Position numbers and translations under genes: made by a program. A stretch of DNA of 18,453 bases from Anaerolineales bacterium UBA5069 (GTDB taxonomy: Bacteria; Chloroflexota; Anaerolineae; Caldilineales; Caldilineaceae): positions 1 to 18,453 of the forward strand of contig DIAV01000387.1 of assembly GCA_002415895.1 (NCBI GenBank), read 5' to 3'. Shown here piece by piece: positions 7,626 through 13,543 of this stretch (position 1 is the first letter of the stretch; the number at the start of each line of letters is the position of its first letter). Below the pieces are notes generated by a model that was given only the letters and a program-made list of their open reading frames with translations, ran no database searches and was not told where the DNA came from.

Positions 7626-8777
7626 ATGAAACCAGTAACGATTGGACTTATCGGCTACGGCGCCATTGGCCGCGTACATGCGCTGGGCTACCGCGCCATT
7701 CCCTTCCACTATGGGCTCCCCGCTGAGAGCGTGCAGATTGGGGGCGTCGCCACCTCCAACGCAAGCAGCGCCGCCAAAGCCGCCCAGGAGATCGGATGCT
7801 CCTACTGGACCGCCGACTACCGTGAACTGCTGGCGCGTCCCGAAATTCAGGCCGTAGATATCAACGTGCCCAACCACCTGCACGAGGAGATTGTGCTGGC
7901 CGCAGCCGCGGCGGGCAAGCACATCTACTGCGAGAAGCCGCTGGCCGTCTCCGTGGCGCAGGGCAAGCGCATGGTGCAGGCTGCAGATGACGCAGGTGTG
8001 ATTACGCAGATGACGTTCAACTTTCGCTTTTTCCCCGCGCTGGAGCGGGCGCGCCAACTGATTGGCGAAGGGTTCCTGGGCAAGCTCTACTCCTTCCGCG
8101 GTCGCTACTACCGCTCGTCGTACATCGATCCGGCCAAGCCGCTGTCGTGGAAACTGCGCAGCGAGACATCGGGAGCGGGCGCGCTCTACGACCTGGGCGC
8201 GCACATTGTGGACATGCTCTATTCGCTGCTGGGCGAATTCGGCGCGGTGCAGGCATCACTCGAGACTGTAATACGCGAGCGCCCCGTGGCTGTGGGCGCA
8301 ACCGAAATGGCCCCGGTGGATGTGGACGACATCGCCCTGCTGCACGTGCGCCTGCGCGACGGCACGCTGGGCGTGGTGGAAGCCTCGCGCCTTGGCACGG
8401 GCTTTACCAACGAATTGACCTTCGAGATCTTCGGCGAAAAGGGATCCATTCGCTTTGACGCGGCAGACTCGGCCTTCCTTGAGGTGTACGACGTGCGCGC
8501 CGCCGCAGCGCCCATGGGCGGCAGGCGCGGCATCACGCGCATTGAGGTGGGCAACCGCTACCCCGGCGCGAAGATGCCCGATTGGACCATGGCCCCCGGC
8601 TTCCTGCGCGCGCACGCCGAGTGCCAGGCTGCCTTTCTGCGCGCCGTAGCCGAGGGCCGCCCCAGCAGCCCCAGCCTGGCCGATGGCCTGCACGTACAGG
8701 CGCTGCTTGAGGCCGCGCTGCACTCATCGCGCCAGCAGCGCTGGGTGAGCGTAGACGAGATCATGCAGGGTAAATGA
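7626..8777 (+). CDS. Gfo/Idh/MocA-family NAD(P)-dependent oxidoreductase
   Basis: A 383-residue cytoplasmic dehydrogenase of the glucose-fructose oxidoreductase / inositol dehydrogenase family, which oxidises or reduces sugars, inositols and related compounds. The N-terminal Rossmann fold has GLIGYGAIG (7-15). The family motif EKPLA is at 103-107 with Lys104 expected in catalysis. GALYDLGAHIVDML (185-198) supplies Asp189 and His193 at the usual catalytic positions. The C-terminal beta-sheet domain (FEIFGEKGSIRF) is typical. Exact substrate cannot be assigned. ATG 7626 has AAGG 8 bases upstream and gives the expected MKPVTIGLIG start; an open frame runs back to TTG/GTG codons at 7506 but overlaps the preceding gene. 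It is followed by the GlcG-like gene after 99 bases. Confidence 0.93.
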   Translation: MKPVTIGLIGYGAIGRVHALGYRAIPFHYGLPAESVQIGGVATSNASSAAKAAQEIGCSYWTADYRELLARPEIQAVDINVPNHLHEEIVLAAAAAGKHIYCEKPLAVSVAQGKRMVQAADDAGVITQMTFNFRFFPALERARQLIGEGFLGKLYSFRGRYYRSSYIDPAKPLSWKLRSETSGAGALYDLGAHIVDMLYSLLGEFGAVQASLETVIRERPVAVGATEMAPVDVDDIALLHVRLRDGTLGVVEASRLGTGFTNELTFEIFGEKGSIRFDAADSAFLEVYDVRAAAAPMGGRRGITRIEVGNRYPGAKMPDWTMAPGFLRAHAECQAAFLRAVAEGRPSSPSLADGLHVQALLEAALHSSRQQRWVSVDEIMQGK

Positions 8778-8781
8778 CCAG

Positions 8782-8835
8782 TTACCAATTGCCAATAATC
8801 ATTGGTAATTGGTAATTGGTAATTGATCATTGGAG
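8782..8835 (+). repeat. AT-rich heptamer array and hairpin (ATTGGTA units)
   Basis: Three exact copies of ATTGGTA (8801, 8808, 8815) are followed by two degenerate units (ATTGATC at 8822, ATTGGAG at 8829). Two inverted units (TACCAAT at 8783 and TGCCAAT at 8790) precede them. Arms 8782-8796 and 8801-8815 form a 15-base stem with loop AATC; the single mismatch is a G-U pair in plus-strand RNA. There is no U-tract, so it is not a classic terminator. It separates the dehydrogenase gene from the GlcG-like gene. Confidence 0.75.
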
Positions 8836-8876
8836 ATATTCATCAATCAACGTCCCTTATTGCGAAGGAGCAAACC

Positions 8877-9284
8877 ATGTACCAGCGCAACCACATGTCT
8901 CACGCCGACGCCATGCGCGTCATTGACGCCATTCGCGCCGAACTCGAAGCCACCAACCGCGGTGCAGCCGTGGCTGTCGTGGATAGCCACGGCGAACTTA
9001 TGGCATTCCTGCGCACCGACGGCTGCAAATATCCCTCAATCACAATTGCCATCAACAAAGCCTTCAGCGCCGCGCGCGAGCAGGTCCCGAGTCGCGTAAT
9101 CGGTGAGCGCTCGGTCAGCGAAGGCTTCCCCATGAGCAACTTTGGCGATGCGCGCTTCACAGCGTGGGGCGGCGGCGTGCCGCTGCGCTTTGAGGGACAG
9201 ATTGTGGGCGGAGTCGGTGTGAGTGGATTGCCCGAAGAAGAGGATATGATCCTTGCCGCACAGGGCGCAGGGATGATAGGATAA
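8877..9284 (+). CDS. GlcG/HbpS-family protein (haem-degrading/PduO C-terminal-like fold)
   Basis: A 135-residue single-domain protein. It shows AVAVVDSHGELMAFLRTDG (near 30-48), ITIAINKAFSAAR (55-67) and a C-terminal GGGVPLRFEGQIVGGVGVSG (about 100-119) followed by EEEDMILAAQGAG, the conserved layout of GlcG/HbpS proteins. Members include a haem-binding extracellular sensor partner (HbpS) and many small proteins beside catabolic operons of unclear function. There is no signal peptide, so it is probably cytoplasmic. ATG 8877 is preceded by AAGGAG at 6 bases; an open frame upstream from 8823 lies in the AT-rich repeat and is ignored. Its place between a sugar-type dehydrogenase and an importer suggests a catabolic accessory role (inference). 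Confidence 0.88.
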   Translation: MYQRNHMSHADAMRVIDAIRAELEATNRGAAVAVVDSHGELMAFLRTDGCKYPSITIAINKAFSAAREQVPSRVIGERSVSEGFPMSNFGDARFTAWGGGVPLRFEGQIVGGVGVSGLPEEEDMILAAQGAGMIG

Positions 9285-9368
9285 GGCTCACCCGGTAGGC
9301 CTGAAACTTCGTATACCCGATCTTCCCCCATTGACAGCGTGCGCCCAGACGTACCACCAGGAGCTTTT

Positions 9369-9584
9369 ATGTACTCGCTCATTCAGAACAACTCGCTGCG
9401 CTCATTGCTTCTTGAGCAATTGCCCGTCTTCCTGGTTTCGCTCTTTATTGCCGAAATGTTCTACAAATTCCACAGTTTTCTGCTGGAGAGCATCGCTTTC
9501 CTGGCAACATGGTTCGTGCTCGATTGGGGCTACCAAAAAGTGCGCCGCGCTTTTGCGCATGAGGAGAAGCTGCCCACCGCCTGA
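9369..9584 (+). CDS. Small membrane protein of unknown function (71 residues)
   Basis: I do not recognise a named family. The reading frame starts at ATG 9369 with AGGAG 5 bases upstream, a very good ribosome binding site, which is the main reason to call it real. It has two predicted hydrophobic segments (about 18-33, LPVFLVSLFIAEMFYKF, and 37-53, FLLESIAFLATWFVLDW) joined by a very short turn, so a membrane hairpin with both ends on one side is likely. The C-terminal tail is charged (KVRR, HEEK). It lies 84 bases after the GlcG-like gene and could be cotranscribed with it. It could be a small subunit or modulator of a neighbouring membrane protein, but nothing shows that directly. Confidence 0.75.
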   Translation: MYSLIQNNSLRSLLLEQLPVFLVSLFIAEMFYKFHSFLLESIAFLATWFVLDWGYQKVRRAFAHEEKLPTA

Positions 9585-9691
9585 GCAAGCGCGCATCTGA
9601 CCAGCACCGGTGCGCCGCAGACTGTGCACTCTGCCTCTGGATTCGCCATGCGCGCCCGTTTACACTGTGCGGCAAGGAACGCGCGGGCCGT

Positions 9692-9720
9692 TTGTCCAGA
9701 TGCTGATTGTTCGGTAACAT
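9692..9720 (+). promoter_or_regulatory. Candidate sigma70-type promoter for the BMP transporter operon
   Basis: TTGTCC (9692-9697), a 17-base spacer and TAACAT (9715-9720) each match four of six consensus bases. Transcription would begin near 9727, exactly where the inverted repeat 9727-9777 begins. It is the best promoter-like sequence in the gap of about 250 bases after the small membrane protein gene. It rests on pattern only. Confidence 0.4.
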
Positions 9721-9726
9721 AGTGAA

Positions 9727-9777
9727 ATGCACCGTGGCTGCCCTGATACAGGCCATTGCACATGGCAGCCGGTGCAT
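9727..9777 (+). repeat. Inverted repeat in the 5' leader of the transporter operon
   Basis: ATGCACCG (9727-9734) and GCTGCC (9737-9742) pair with GGCAGC (9764-9769) and CGGTGCAT (9770-9777). This gives 14 base pairs interrupted by a two-base bulge (TG, 9735-9736) and a 21-base loop. It could be an operator for a dimeric repressor just downstream of the promoter, or an mRNA leader hairpin. No U-tract follows, so a terminator is unlikely. Confidence 0.6.
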
Positions 9778-9829
9778 GCTTCAATACCAATTCCCTCTAT
9801 CTGTTCCATTTGAAACACGCAGGATTAAC

Positions 9830-9883
9830 ATGTCGGGCGCCGTGTGTGCGCGCGCGACCCTGCCCAGAACCCCATTGCCATGA
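9830..9883 (+). CDS. Putative 17-residue leader peptide coupled to the permease gene
   Basis: ATG 9830 is preceded by AGGA with a 5-base spacer, the only good ribosome binding site near the permease. The frame reads MSGAVCARATLPRTPLP and stops at TGA 9881-9883. That stop overlaps the permease start (ATGA at 9880-9883), a classic coupling arrangement. The permease ATG itself lacks a Shine-Dalgarno sequence. The peptide has no obvious regulatory codon run, although Pro and Arg are frequent. The alternative is that ATG 9830 is the true permease start and a frameshift separates them. Confidence 0.5.
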   Translation: MSGAVCARATLPRTPLP

Positions 9884-11100
9884 ACGAAACCGGTTTGCGC
9901 TCGTGGACCGATCGACTCTTTGATTTTGTGCCGCAGGTGGTGGCGCTCTTTGGCGCGCTGCTGGTAGGCGCAATCATGCTGCTCTTGATCGGCGTCAACC
10001 CGTGGGAGGCCTATCGCGCCGCCTTTACCGGCGTCTTCGGCTCCAAGAACGGCCTCTCCGACATGCTGGTCAAGGCAACGCCACTGCTGCTGGTGGCGCT
10101 GGGCACATGCATTGCGTTCCGCGCCAATGTCATCAACATTGGCGCGGAAGGACAGTTGATCATGGGCGCGCTGGCCACAACCTGGCTTGCCGTAGAAATG
10201 GGCAGCGCGGCCCCGGCGTGGCTGCTTATCCTGCTCTGCATGTTGATTGGCTTCGTGGCAGGCGGTGCATGGGGCGCAATTCCGGGCTATCTCAAGGCGC
10301 GTCTGGGCGTCAACGAAATTCTCTCCACGGTGATGCTTAACCAGATCGCCATTCAGCTTGGCTTCTTCCTCCTGCGCGGCGTGATGATGGACCCGGCTGA
10401 GCGCGCCGCCGGCACAAACCTGCCCCATTCGGCACGCCTGCCCGCTGTGGCCGACCTGCCCCGCTTTACCGACATTGCCAAAAGCCTGGGCTTTACGCAA
10501 ACGGCCAAGCAATTGGGGCTGGATGGTATGACCGCCGAGTTCTACGGCCTCTTTGCCGAACCTACGCGCCTGCACCTGGGGCTGATTTTTGCGATTATCG
10601 CGGCGATTGTGGTCTACATTTTGTTGTGGCGCACAACGGTTGGTTACCGCATTCGCGCCGTGGGCTTCAACCCGGCGGCGGCACGCTATGCAGGCTTTCG
10701 TGTGCGCGCCTATGTGGTGCTTGCGCTCACGCTTAGCGGCGCGCTGGCCGGATTGGCCGGTGCGGTGGAAATTCTGGGGCTGCACCACCGTATGTTTGAG
10801 CCCACCTCCGTCTCGGCGGGTTACGGCTTCTCGGGCATTGTGGTGGCGCTCTTTGGCCGCCTGCACCCGCTGGGGGCCATTCCTTCGGCGCTGCTCTTTG
10901 GCGCGCTGCTGGTGGGTGGCGACAAGATGCAGCGCGCCATGCAGATTCCCCAGCCGCTGGTGACGGCGCTGCTGGGCCTTGTTGTGCTCTTTGTGGTCAG
11001 CGCCGACTACTGGACGAAGAAGCGCGCCACGCGGATTCACGTCAAGCGCGAACCCACGCCCGCCGGCACAAGCGCATCGGCCGGCGCTGCGGCAGACTAG
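9880..11100 (+). CDS. BMP-type ABC importer, inner-membrane permease 1 (NupP/YufP-like)
   Basis: A 406-residue membrane protein with roughly eight to ten hydrophobic stretches, of the BPD_transp_2 permease class used by nucleoside (BMP) and ribose importers. Diagnostic segments are FRANVINIGAEGQLIMGA (about 80-97), LGVNEILSTVMLNQIAI (142-158, coupling helix region) and YRIRAVGFNPAAARYAGF. The C-terminus is a low-complexity cytoplasmic tail (PTPAGTSASAGAAAD). Compared with the family as I recall it, the loop after LPRF holds about 25-30 extra residues (near 198-226, containing SLGFTQTAKQLGLDG). ATG 9880 gives a normal N-terminus; a GTG at 9844 in the same frame is possible but adds Cys/Arg/Pro codons without similarity. 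It is the first gene of the importer operon. Confidence 0.92.
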   Translation: MNETGLRSWTDRLFDFVPQVVALFGALLVGAIMLLLIGVNPWEAYRAAFTGVFGSKNGLSDMLVKATPLLLVALGTCIAFRANVINIGAEGQLIMGALATTWLAVEMGSAAPAWLLILLCMLIGFVAGGAWGAIPGYLKARLGVNEILSTVMLNQIAIQLGFFLLRGVMMDPAERAAGTNLPHSARLPAVADLPRFTDIAKSLGFTQTAKQLGLDGMTAEFYGLFAEPTRLHLGLIFAIIAAIVVYILLWRTTVGYRIRAVGFNPAAARYAGFRVRAYVVLALTLSGALAGLAGAVEILGLHHRMFEPTSVSAGYGFSGIVVALFGRLHPLGAIPSALLFGALLVGGDKMQRAMQIPQPLVTALLGLVVLFVVSADYWTKKRATRIHVKREPTPAGTSASAGAAAD

Positions 11101-11130
11101 ACAAAGCAAGACGCGCGCATATTGCCGTCC

Positions 11131-11161
11131 CAGTCCAACCAGTCCACCAGGCAACCAGTTC
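11131..11161 (+). repeat. CAGTCC-rich spacer between the two permease genes
   Basis: CAGTCC occurs at 11131 and 11140, and CAGTTC at 11156, separated by ACC/AACC steps, in an 84-base spacer that is almost free of G. A similar CAGTCC-rich stretch lies at 16734-16780 before another ABC transporter gene. Function is unknown; a protein-binding or unstructured mRNA spacer are both possible. Confidence 0.5.
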
Positions 11162-11184
11162 ACCCCACTTCACCCAGGCACACC

Positions 11185-12159
11185 GTGACCCAAGAACTCA
11201 CCGTCCTCGCCATCATCATTGGTATTGCGCATTCAGGCATCCGCCTGGCGACGCCCTATTTGTACGCCGCGCTGGGCGAAATGATGGCGCAGCGCTCGGG
11301 CGTGCTCAACCTCGGCGTCGAGGGCATGATGCTCATGGGCGCGTTCGCCGGCTTCTACGTCACCTTCCAAACCGGCAACCCGTGGCTGGGCGTGCTGGCG
11401 GCGGCTGTGGCCGGGCTGCTCATGGGGCTGATCATGGCGGTGGTCAGTGTCTCGCTCAAGGCCGAACAGGGCATTAGCGGCATCGGCCTCTACCTCTTTG
11501 GCCTGGGCGTCTCCAGCCTCCTCTTCAAAACGATGCTGGGCACTGTGGAGGGTGTCAACGGCTTCCATGAGATGCAGTTCTGCGTAGCCAATGTGCCCCT
11601 GCTCAATATTGACTCCACCTTCTGCATGAAGGACATTCCCGTGGTGGGGCCGATCTTCTTTGACCACAGCGTGCTTGTCTATGGCGCGTTTGCGCTTGTG
11701 CCGATCCTCTGGTTTGTGCTCAACAAAACAACGTGGGGACTTAACGTGCGCGCCGTGGGGCAGAATCCCGCCGCGGCCGACTCGCTGAGCGTGGGCGTCA
11801 ACCGTGTGCGCTACGAAAACGTTATGCTGGGGGGCGCATTGGCAGGCATCGCGGGCGCTTCGCTCTCGATTGCGCTGCTGGGCATTTTCCAGGAGGGAAT
11901 GACAAACGGCATGGGTTTTATTGCCGTGGCGCTCGTCTACTTTGGCGGCTGGTCGCCGGTTGGGGTCATGGCCGGCGCCCTGCTCTTTAGCTCGGTGAAT
12001 GCGCTGCAATTGTGGGTGCAGGTGCTGGGCTTCAACATTGCCTCCAACCTGGCCGTCATGCTGCCCTACTTGTTGACGATTATTGCGCTGGCAATCCCCT
12101 TCCGTCGTGCGCAACAGCCTGCAGCGCTCTCCAAACCCTTCACGCGCAGCGAGACGTAA
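11185..12159 (+). CDS. BMP-type ABC importer, inner-membrane permease 2 (NupQ/YufQ-like)
   Basis: A 324-residue partner permease of the same BPD_transp_2 class. RLATPYLYAALGEMMAQRSGVLNLGVEGMMLMGAF is the standard N-terminal region, and NVRAVGQNPAAADSLSVGV the cytoplasmic loop that meets the ATPase. GTG 11185 is chosen because it yields the short N-terminus usual in the family; a frame open to TTG 11122 would add a Ser/Pro/Gln-rich stretch encoded by the CAGTCC spacer. An AGG 7 bases upstream is a weak ribosome binding site. The loop after GTVEGVNGF is longer than I recall for the family and carries two cysteines (Cys133 and Cys147) probably on the outside, where a disulfide could form. It is followed by 129 bases before the receptor gene. 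Confidence 0.92.
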   Translation: MTQELTVLAIIIGIAHSGIRLATPYLYAALGEMMAQRSGVLNLGVEGMMLMGAFAGFYVTFQTGNPWLGVLAAAVAGLLMGLIMAVVSVSLKAEQGISGIGLYLFGLGVSSLLFKTMLGTVEGVNGFHEMQFCVANVPLLNIDSTFCMKDIPVVGPIFFDHSVLVYGAFALVPILWFVLNKTTWGLNVRAVGQNPAAADSLSVGVNRVRYENVMLGGALAGIAGASLSIALLGIFQEGMTNGMGFIAVALVYFGGWSPVGVMAGALLFSSVNALQLWVQVLGFNIASNLAVMLPYLLTIIALAIPFRRAQQPAALSKPFTRSET

Positions 12160-12191
12160 CGACAGCCGTCTCACTGCAAAGTCAATGCATG

Positions 12192-12211
12192 GGCAGCAAA
12201 GGCGCAAAGAG
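12192..12211 (+). repeat. Partial copy of the GCGCAAAGGCGCAAAG-type repeat
   Basis: GGCAGCAAAGGCGCAAAGAG matches one arm of the larger inverted repeat at 13392-13520, so the receptor gene has this sequence type on both sides. Only a single arm is present here. A small CTGTG/CACAG stem follows at about 12214-12230. Confidence 0.55.
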
Positions 12212-12288
12212 ATTCTGTGCTTTTCACACAGTGGCGTGTGGTCCAAATGTTATCGAACGCTTTACCTACAAACCCATCAGGAGGATGT

Positions 12289-13380
12289 ATGCGTAAAACT
12301 CTTTGGAATGTATTGCTGGGCGTCGTCGTGCTGGCCTTGCTGGCAGGCTGCGCGGCGCCTGTGGCCGCCCCGGCAGCGCCTGCGGCCGAAGCGCCTGCCG
12401 CAGAAGCGCCTGCGGCTGATGCCACGGCGCCCCCTGCCGAAGAAGCTGCCCCGGCCGATGCCGCCGCGGAAGCCTTTAGCGTCGCGGTCGTTCTCCCCAG
12501 CACCATCAACGACCTCTCGTGGAGCCAGTCGATCATCGACAGCCTCAACGTGCTGCAGGCCGAATTGGGCGAAGAGAACTTCAAGATCGCCTATAGCGAG
12601 AACATGTGGAACGTGCCCGACGCCGCACCGGCCATTCGCGATTATGCCGAAGCCGGTTACGACCTGGTGATTGCGCATGGCGCGCAGTATGGCACCACGC
12701 TCTTCGAGCTGGCGGGCGACTATCCCGACACCTCCTTTGCCTGGGGCACTGCCACGAATTACGGCGCCGACGAGGGCTTGACCAACGTCTTCGCCTTTGA
12801 GCCGCGTGCCGACCAGGGCGGTTATGTGCTGGGCGTCATTGCCGCCGCGCTGAGCAGTGCGCGCAACGTGGGCGTGGTTGGCCCCGTGGACGCAGGCGAC
12901 GCCAAGCTGCATGTCGATGGCTTCGTGGCAGGTGTGCATGCTGTCGACCCTGACATCAAGGTCAATGTCACATTCACGGGCGCCTTTGGCGACACAGCGC
13001 TGGCCGCCGAAGCTGCCAACACGCTGATCAACGCAGGCGCCGACGTGCTCACCGGCTCGGCGCAGCAGGTTTCAGGCGCGATTGGCGTAGCCAAAGACAA
13101 GGGCGTGCCGTGGTTGGGCATTCAGGGCGACCAGAGCCCGCTGGCCCCCGATGTTGTGATGGCAAGCGCCGTCTATGACTGGACGGACATCATCAAGCAG
13201 ATCATGGCGTTGCGCGCCGCAGGCACCAACGGCGGCCAGGTGATTCAACTGACGCTGGAGAATGGCGCGCAGACCATGCAGTACGCCGACAGCCTGCCCG
13301 CCGAGGCGAAGGCCGCTGCCGACGCCGCTGTGCAGGGCATTATCGATGGCTCGATCACCATTACACCTGAGCCGCGCTAA
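12289..13380 (+). CDS. BMP-family (PnrA-like) substrate-binding lipoprotein
   Basis: A 363-residue receptor for the ABC importer. It has a lipoprotein signal with LLAGC and the lipidated Cys21, then a flexible Ala/Pro/Glu-rich linker (22 to about 62) with repeated EAPAA units, then a periplasmic-type binding domain from FSVAVVLPS. The domain has the BMP/PnrA layout: NDLSWSQSI, YDLVIAHGAQYG, PDTSFAWGT, FEPRADQGGYVLGVIAA, NVGVVGP, VNVTFTGAFGD and VLTGSAQQVSGAI. Characterised BMP proteins bind purine nucleosides, though the family also takes other ligands; the ligand here is not determined. ATG 12289 has GGAGG 4 bases upstream, the strongest ribosome binding site in the operon, as expected for a receptor made in excess. 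A long hairpin repeat follows the stop. Confidence 0.95.
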   Translation: MRKTLWNVLLGVVVLALLAGCAAPVAAPAAPAAEAPAAEAPAADATAPPAEEAAPADAAAEAFSVAVVLPSTINDLSWSQSIIDSLNVLQAELGEENFKIAYSENMWNVPDAAPAIRDYAEAGYDLVIAHGAQYGTTLFELAGDYPDTSFAWGTATNYGADEGLTNVFAFEPRADQGGYVLGVIAAALSSARNVGVVGPVDAGDAKLHVDGFVAGVHAVDPDIKVNVTFTGAFGDTALAAEAANTLINAGADVLTGSAQQVSGAIGVAKDKGVPWLGIQGDQSPLAPDVVMASAVYDWTDIIKQIMALRAAGTNGGQVIQLTLENGAQTMQYADSLPAEAKAAADAAVQGIIDGSITITPEPR

Positions 13381-13391
13381 ACGGTAACCGC

Positions 13392-13520
13392 GGCGCAAAG
13401 GCGCGAAGACGTAAAGGGGCGCAAAGACAAGCAGAAGCAGGAAAGCTACGACCATTCATGTAGCCACATCTCACTTTTGCTTCTCTTTGCGCTGCCTCTG
13501 CGTCCTTGCGCCTTTGCGTC
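13392..13520 (+). repeat. Long imperfect inverted repeat (REP-like) between receptor and ATPase genes
   Basis: The left arm (13392-13436), with GCGCAAAGGCGCGAAGACG and GGCGCAAAGACAAGC, is matched in inverted form by the right arm (13474-13520), with GCTTCTCTTTGCGC and CGTCCTTGCGCCTTTGCG. The arms are about 45 bases with scattered mismatches, and the loop is about 37 bases. I recall this AAAGGCGCAAAG type as dispersed in many environmental genomes, often giving spurious RKDAEAQR-like peptides, as it does here on the minus strand. In the operon mRNA it would fold right after the receptor gene, as REP elements do after malE. No U-tract is seen. Confidence 0.8.
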
Positions 13521-13543
13521 ACTGTTTGATTTCGGAGTGATTC

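Noticed and set aside
8801..8835. CRISPR-like array
   Set aside because: Units are 7 bases with no spacers between them, and no cas genes are near.
9727..9880. Purine riboswitch before the nucleoside-type importer
   Set aside because: The leader has a hairpin, but I do not find the conserved three-way junction or loop bases of the purine class.
9781..11163. Minus-strand open frame of 460 codons
   Set aside because: It is fully antisense to permease 1, rich in Arg, His and Gln, and has no family motifs. It is a shadow frame of GC-rich coding DNA.
11233..12246. Minus-strand open frame of 337 codons
   Set aside because: It is antisense to permease 2 and rich in His, Arg and Gln without recognisable domains.
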